The notes under the pieces are model-generated. The model was given only the letters and a program-made list of their open reading frames with translations, ran no database searches and was not told the origin of the DNA. From the NCBI GenBank assembly GCA_020024475.1, contig JAHHTS010000095.1, forward strand, positions 1 to 8,793: DNA of 8,793 bases, written 5' to 3'. The first letter of the stretch is position 1; each line of letters begins with the position of its first letter. The position numbers were made by a program, and so were the translations under genes. The DNA is from Oscillospiraceae bacterium (GTDB lineage Bacteria > Bacillota > Clostridia > Oscillospirales > Ruminococcaceae). Positions 5,817 through 8,793 of this stretch are shown one piece after another.

Positions 5817-6809
5817 ATAGATACACAATCCTATATGTACCAATTAACAATTAATGCTCCTATTGAAAAGGGATTCACGCATGAATATATTATTGAGATT
5901 ATAAGGAACAATTTTAAGACTATATCATATTTTTGTATGGCTGATGAAGAAGGCTCACAGTTTCATACACATATTTATGTGGTATTTTCTTCAAGAGTTA
6001 GATTCAGTATGATAAAGAGATACTTCCCAGAAGCTCATATTGAAAAATGTAGAGGGTCTGTATCGGACAACGTAAACTATATAAAAAAGTCAGGAAAATG
6101 GGAGTTAGATGAATCTAAGCAGGAAAAGAAGATTGAAGGTACTTTTGAAGAGTATGGAACACAACCGCCAGACAGTAGGGGTAAAAGAAGTGATATGTCT
6201 GACTTATATCAAATGGTACTAGATAATATGACAAATGCTGAAATATTGGCTACTAATCAAGATTATATCTTGCAAATTGACAAGCTGGATAAAATACGTA
6301 CCACAATATTAACTGAAAGATTTAAAGAAACCGTTAGACTTGATTTACAGGTTATATATATAAGTGGGGTAACTGGTACTGGTAAAACAAGAGGGGTGTT
6401 AGAAGATAACGGATATTCAAATGTATATAGAGTAACTGACTATGTGCATCCGTTTGATGGATACAATTGTCAATCTGTTATATGCTTTGATGAGTTTCGT
6501 TCTTCACTTAAATTAAAAGAAATGCTTATGTACTGTGATATTTACCCTATTGAATTACCAAGTAGATATACAAATAAATTTGCTTGTTATAATAAGGTAT
6601 ATATTGTATCGAATTGGTCGCTTGAAAAACAGTATTTAGAGACTCAAAGGGAAGATGAGGAATCATGGAAAGCTTTTTTAAGAAGAATACACAAAGTGGT
6701 TATTTATGATTCAAAAGGAGATAAAAAAGAGTATATGTCCGTAAAAGAATATCTTGATAGAAAAAATGATTTTATGGAAGTTGATAATGTAAAATTTCCT
6801 TTTGATTAG
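5817..6809 (+). CDS. rep: CRESS-type Rep: HUH endonuclease plus superfamily 3 helicase (replication initiator/relaxase)
   Basis: Rolling-circle initiator. Residues are numbered from ATG 5835 (324 residues). The HUH nuclease has motif I LTINAP at 4-9, motif II HTHIYVVF at 44-51 with metal-binding H44 and H46, and motif III YIKK at 82-85 with nucleophile Y82. The SF3 helicase has Walker A GVTGTGKT at 178-185, Walker B VICFDEF at 215-221, motif C with N260 in IVSNW, and an arginine-finger candidate in FLRRI at 281-285. This domain pair and order are those of circovirus-like Rep and of bacterial pCRESS plasmid Reps, not of the Tn916 MobT (Rep_trans) relaxase. Length is typical. The SD points to ATA at 5817, giving 330 residues beginning (M)DTQSYM; ATG 5835 is the fallback. 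Its target is probably the TAGTATTAC hairpin just upstream. In an IME it may also act as the transfer relaxase. xis follows at once. Confidence 0.9.
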   Translation: MDTQSYMYQLTINAPIEKGFTHEYIIEIIRNNFKTISYFCMADEEGSQFHTHIYVVFSSRVRFSMIKRYFPEAHIEKCRGSVSDNVNYIKKSGKWELDESKQEKKIEGTFEEYGTQPPDSRGKRSDMSDLYQMVLDNMTNAEILATNQDYILQIDKLDKIRTTILTERFKETVRLDLQVIYISGVTGTGKTRGVLEDNGYSNVYRVTDYVHPFDGYNCQSVICFDEFRSSLKLKEMLMYCDIYPIELPSRYTNKFACYNKVYIVSNWSLEKQYLETQREDEESWKAFLRRIHKVVIYDSKGDKKEYMSVKEYLDRKNDFMEVDNVKFPFD

Positions 6810-6817
6810 AAAGGAGG
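6810..6817 (+). promoter_or_regulatory. SD site that places the xis start at an ATA codon
   Basis: AAAGGAGG directly follows the Rep stop codon and ends 7 nt before ATA at 6825. In this frame there is no ATG, GTG or TTG before the helix-turn-helix region, so ATA is the only initiation site consistent with a full-length excisionase. Confidence 0.7.
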
Positions 6818-6824
6818 AATCTTT

Positions 6825-7022
6825 ATAAATAAAAAAATACCTATATGGGAAAAATCAAATCTTACGTTAGAAGAAGCCTCTGCATATTTTGGTATAGGGA
6901 TTAATAAATTGAGAGACTTAACAAATGTGAAGGATTGCCGATATGTGATATGGTGTGGAAATAAACGTCTTATTAAAAGAAAGTTGTTTGATGAATATTT
7001 AGAAAAGACGTACTCAATATAA
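6825..7022 (+). CDS. xis: Tn916-type excisionase (Xis), ATA start
   Basis: A 65-residue winged-helix recombination directionality factor that would bend DNA at the element ends and steer Int toward excision. The predicted protein, (M)NKKIPIWEKSNLTLEEAS and onward through YFGIGINKL to WCGNKRLIKRKLFDEYLEK, follows the Tn916 Xis pattern IPIWE...LTIEEAS.YF.IG..KLR...NGNR..IKR..FE. Length matches the family. It lies between Rep and int, the normal place. The first codon is ATA at 6825, preceded by a strong SD at proper spacing. No standard start codon exists in the N-terminal part, so ordinary gene finders would miss it. The ATA aligns with where the usual methionine falls. Either a rare weak start limits Xis, or a point mutation has crippled the gene. 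The coding frame is otherwise intact. Confidence 0.85.
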   Translation: MNKKIPIWEKSNLTLEEASAYFGIGINKLRDLTNVKDCRYVIWCGNKRLIKRKLFDEYLEKTYSI

Positions 7023-7052
7023 TTTACAAAAGATGTATTTTACTGTAGACGA

Positions 7053-7096
7053 AGAGAACATTCTCAGATTATAATAAATATGAGCGTGTTCTCTTT
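7053..7096 (+). terminator. Hairpin between xis and int, weak terminator or attenuator
   Basis: AGAGAACA (7053-7060) pairs perfectly with TGTTCTCT (7087-7094). After a 2x2 internal loop, CTCA (7063-7066) pairs with TGAG (7081-7084). Only a short T run follows (7094-7096, then ATCGTT), so termination is probably partial. The A/T-rich loop contains TATAAT at 7070-7075, a possible -10 for int, without a convincing -35. It would let int be expressed at a level different from xis. Confidence 0.55.
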
Positions 7097-7119
7097 ATCG
7101 TTATGGAAGGAGAATTATC

Positions 7120-8355
7120 ATGGCAGTAGAGAGACGTAAAGATAACAAGAAAAGAGTTTTAAAAGAAGGCGAATACCAAAGAGCTAATGGTACATTTGAA
7201 TATAAGTGGAGAGATAAAATTGGAAAACGTCATTCCATTTATGCTAAAACACTTGATGAACTTAGAGAAAAAGAAATTGATGTTATGAGAGATGCACTAG
7301 ATGGAGTTAGGGCTAATAAGAAGGACTTGACTATCAATGATTTATATAATTTGTGGGTACAAATTAAAAGAGGACTTAAGGACAATACTTTTCAAAACTA
7401 TAAATATATGTATACACAGTTTGTAAAGCCTGATTTTGGTAATATGAGAATTGTAGATTTGAAAAGAACTGATGTAAGAGCTTTTTATAATCGACTTGCT
7501 GATGAACAACATATAAAAATATCAACAATTGATAGTATTCATACAGTATTACATCAGGTTATTGAACTTGGTGTTGAAGATGATTATTTAAGATATAATC
7601 CATCTGATAATGCATTAAAAGAACTTAAAAAGGCTCACAACAATGATTCAGTAAAAAGAAAAGCATTAACAATTAAAGAACAGGAATTGTTTGAGGATTT
7701 TTTGAAGAAACAGGGACAGTATAATAAATGGTATCCTATTTTTATAGTTATGTTATGGACGGGATTAAGAGTAGGAGAAATAACAGGCTTACGTTGGTGT
7801 GATATAGATTTTGATGAGGAAACTATAAGCATTAATCATACTCTTGTGTATTATAGTAGAGGGGAAAAGGAAGGTTGTGATTTTGCAGTAAACACACCTA
7901 AGACAAAAGCTGGAATAAGAAAAGTACCCATGCTACCAAAAGTTAAAGAAGCATTTCTTAAGGAAAGGCAGAATCAAGAAGAGCTTGGGATTAAGTGTAA
8001 AGTAAGTGTTGATGGATATACAGACTTTGTTTTTATAAATCGATTTGGAGGAGTTCAGCATCAAGGGACATTGAATAAGGCTTTAAGACGAATTATTAGA
8101 GATTGCAATTATGAGGTGTTGGATAATAAGTTTGAAGATGTAACATTACTCCCAAAATTCAGTAATCACTCATTGAGGCATACATTTACAACTAGAATGT
8201 GTGAAGCAGGTGTCAATATTAAAGCAATGCAAGATATTCTTGGTCATGCTGATGCAGAGACAACAATGAATATATATGCAGAAGCTACTAAAGATTTGAA
8301 ACGTGCTGAATTGATTAATTTTGAAGACTACTTTAACACGCAAAAGGTTATATAG
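7120..8355 (+). CDS. int: Tn916-family tyrosine integrase
   Basis: A 411-residue site-specific recombinase that integrates and excises the element. The N-terminal 60 or so residues (GEYQRANGTFEYKWRDKIGKR) form the three-stranded arm-binding domain of Tn916-type Int. A core-binding helical domain covers about 70-165. The catalytic domain covers about 180-395 with the full set: R217 in TGLRVGE, K263 in TPKTKAG, H350 and R353 in HSLRHTF, H376 in LGHAD, and nucleophile Y386 in MNIYAEAT. Nothing is truncated, so it should be active. ATG is preceded by AAGGAG at 7107-7112. It is the last gene of the element, after xis and a hairpin, with probable arm-type sites just beyond its stop. This family often uses A/T-rich targets with little specificity, which fits the surroundings. 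Confidence 0.95.
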   Translation: MAVERRKDNKKRVLKEGEYQRANGTFEYKWRDKIGKRHSIYAKTLDELREKEIDVMRDALDGVRANKKDLTINDLYNLWVQIKRGLKDNTFQNYKYMYTQFVKPDFGNMRIVDLKRTDVRAFYNRLADEQHIKISTIDSIHTVLHQVIELGVEDDYLRYNPSDNALKELKKAHNNDSVKRKALTIKEQELFEDFLKKQGQYNKWYPIFIVMLWTGLRVGEITGLRWCDIDFDEETISINHTLVYYSRGEKEGCDFAVNTPKTKAGIRKVPMLPKVKEAFLKERQNQEELGIKCKVSVDGYTDFVFINRFGGVQHQGTLNKALRRIIRDCNYEVLDNKFEDVTLLPKFSNHSLRHTFTTRMCEAGVNIKAMQDILGHADAETTMNIYAEATKDLKRAELINFEDYFNTQKVI

Positions 8356-8360
8356 CCTAG

Positions 8361-8402
8361 CGTAAAGTGATTTACGACCAACATACGACTAATTTACGAC
8401 TA
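8361..8402 (+). repeat. TACGAC repeats, probable integrase arm-binding sites
   Basis: TACGAC occurs at 8373-8378, 8384-8389 and 8395-8400, exactly 11 bp apart, so all copies lie on one face of the helix. The first copy is also half of a perfect dyad, CGTAAA (8361-8366) with TTTACG (8371-8376). The array starts six bases after the int stop. Arm-type repeats bound by the Int N-terminal domain occupy this place in Tn916-like elements. Confidence 0.55.
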
Positions 8403-8543
8403 GTTATAAAGGGTTAAATAGATTTATAAAATTAAGGTAAAAAAAGAACATCCCTAAATAGGGATATAAAGAGATATAAAAGGTAGTAAAATGTTTGGGT
8501 GGATTTCCCAACTATGAAACCAATAAATAAATAATTTGAATAT
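8403..8543. other. Gene-free A/T-rich segment with small dyads, probable right-end attachment region
   Basis: No gene is visible. It holds a perfect dyad ATCCCTA/TAGGGAT (8450-8456, 8459-8465), two GATATAAA copies 10 bp apart (8463-8470, 8473-8480), and a dyad TTGGG/CCCAA (8495-8499, 8507-8511). The element's right end should lie here or shortly beyond, since int is complete and a tRNA follows. The exact junction cannot be fixed without the left end or an empty site. Confidence 0.35.
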
Positions 8544-8574
8544 AAAAGAGTATTCTTTAAGAATACTCTTTTTT
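8544..8574 (+). terminator. Strong bidirectional rho-independent terminator
   Basis: AAAAGAGTATTC (8544-8555) and GAATACTCTTTT (8561-8572) form a perfect 12-bp stem with a 5-nt loop, followed by T to 8574. The A run on the left gives a T run on the other strand, so it can work both ways. It ends element transcription, or belongs to the chromosomal gene that lay left of the tRNA before insertion. Confidence 0.85.
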
Positions 8575-8688
8575 ATTTATATTAAAGAATAAATAGGATT
8601 AATTTTCATAATTTTATTAAAAAAGGTAAGAAAATAGCTTGTTTCATAGATGTTTACAAAATTATATATAAAAAATTTAAAAAAGTAC
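8575..8688. other. A/T-rich intergenic stretch before the tRNA promoter
   Basis: Almost entirely A and T with no reading frame of note, no SD and no stable hairpin that I can see. It is probably chromosomal spacer. Confidence 0.5.
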
Positions 8689-8716
8689 TTGCAATTTATA
8701 AATAATTCTATATAAT
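8689..8716 (+). promoter_or_regulatory. Promoter of the tRNA-Asn gene
   Basis: TTGCAA (8689-8694) and a perfect TATAAT (8711-8716) are separated by 16 nt. The -10 ends 18 nt before the mature tRNA 5' end. This is a typical sigma-A promoter for a stable RNA. Confidence 0.7.
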
Positions 8717-8734
8717 AATTAGTGTACTAAATAT

Positions 8735-8793
<59 letters not shown>

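Noticed and set aside
4019..6809. The operon as a filamentous (inovirus) prophage
   Set aside because: Small protein, membrane protein, ATPase and Rep resemble inovirus gene content. However, there is no coat-like peptide with signal and helix, the ATPase lacks its own membrane segment, and Rep is a CRESS type with an SF3 helicase. A mobilizable element fits better.

Overview
The window is about 70% A+T. Shine-Dalgarno (SD) sites are strong (AGGAGG-type), codon use is A/T-rich, and the int/xis genes are Tn916-like. This points to a low-GC Firmicute, most likely a gut or rumen Clostridia member such as Lachnospiraceae. That placement is inferred from family resemblance; no rRNA or housekeeping protein is present. 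Nearly all of it reads as one integrated mobile element, probably an integrative and mobilizable element (IME) or integrated plasmid, with chromosome at the right edge.

Layout from left to right. (1) 74-3008: a two-gene restriction-modification cassette. One polypeptide has an N-terminal PD-(D/E)XK nuclease fused to an N6-adenine methyltransferase. It is followed by a specificity subunit with two half-sites. Sizes and fusion match the BcgI-like Type IIB class. A terminator closes the cassette. (2) 3047-3874, minus strand: an XRE-family regulator, with a dyad operator and divergent promoters at 3896-3948. (3) 4019-5664, plus strand: a small beta-rich protein, a two-helix membrane protein, and an FtsK/HerA-type ATPase that overlaps it by 17 nt. 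The last two look like a Tn916 TcpA-type coupling protein split into two genes. (4) 5665-5816: an intergenic origin. It has a compact GC-rich hairpin, then a perfect 9-bp stem whose loop presents TAGTATTAC, the origin nonanucleotide of circoviruses and other CRESS-DNA viruses, then AACAGT repeats. (5) 5817-6809: a CRESS-type Rep with a HUH endonuclease and a superfamily 3 helicase. (6) 6825-7022 xis and 7120-8355 int: a Tn916-type recombination module. (7) 8356-8734: no gene; short repeats and dyads of a probable attachment region, a strong terminator, and a tRNA promoter. (8) 8735-8793: the 5' part of a tRNA-Asn(GTT), cut by the window end.

Inferred working model: the XRE protein represses the rightward operon. 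When repression is lifted, Int and Xis excise the element. Rep nicks the TAGTATTAC hairpin to start rolling-circle replication and/or transfer. The membrane protein/ATPase pair docks the single strand to a helper conjugation machine. The Type IIB cassette is cargo that protects the host and may stabilise the element.

Two points stand out. A eukaryotic-virus-style hairpin origin is paired with a CRESS Rep in a bacterial integrated element. Also, both Rep and Xis have their optimally spaced SD in front of an ATA codon rather than ATG, GTG or TTG.
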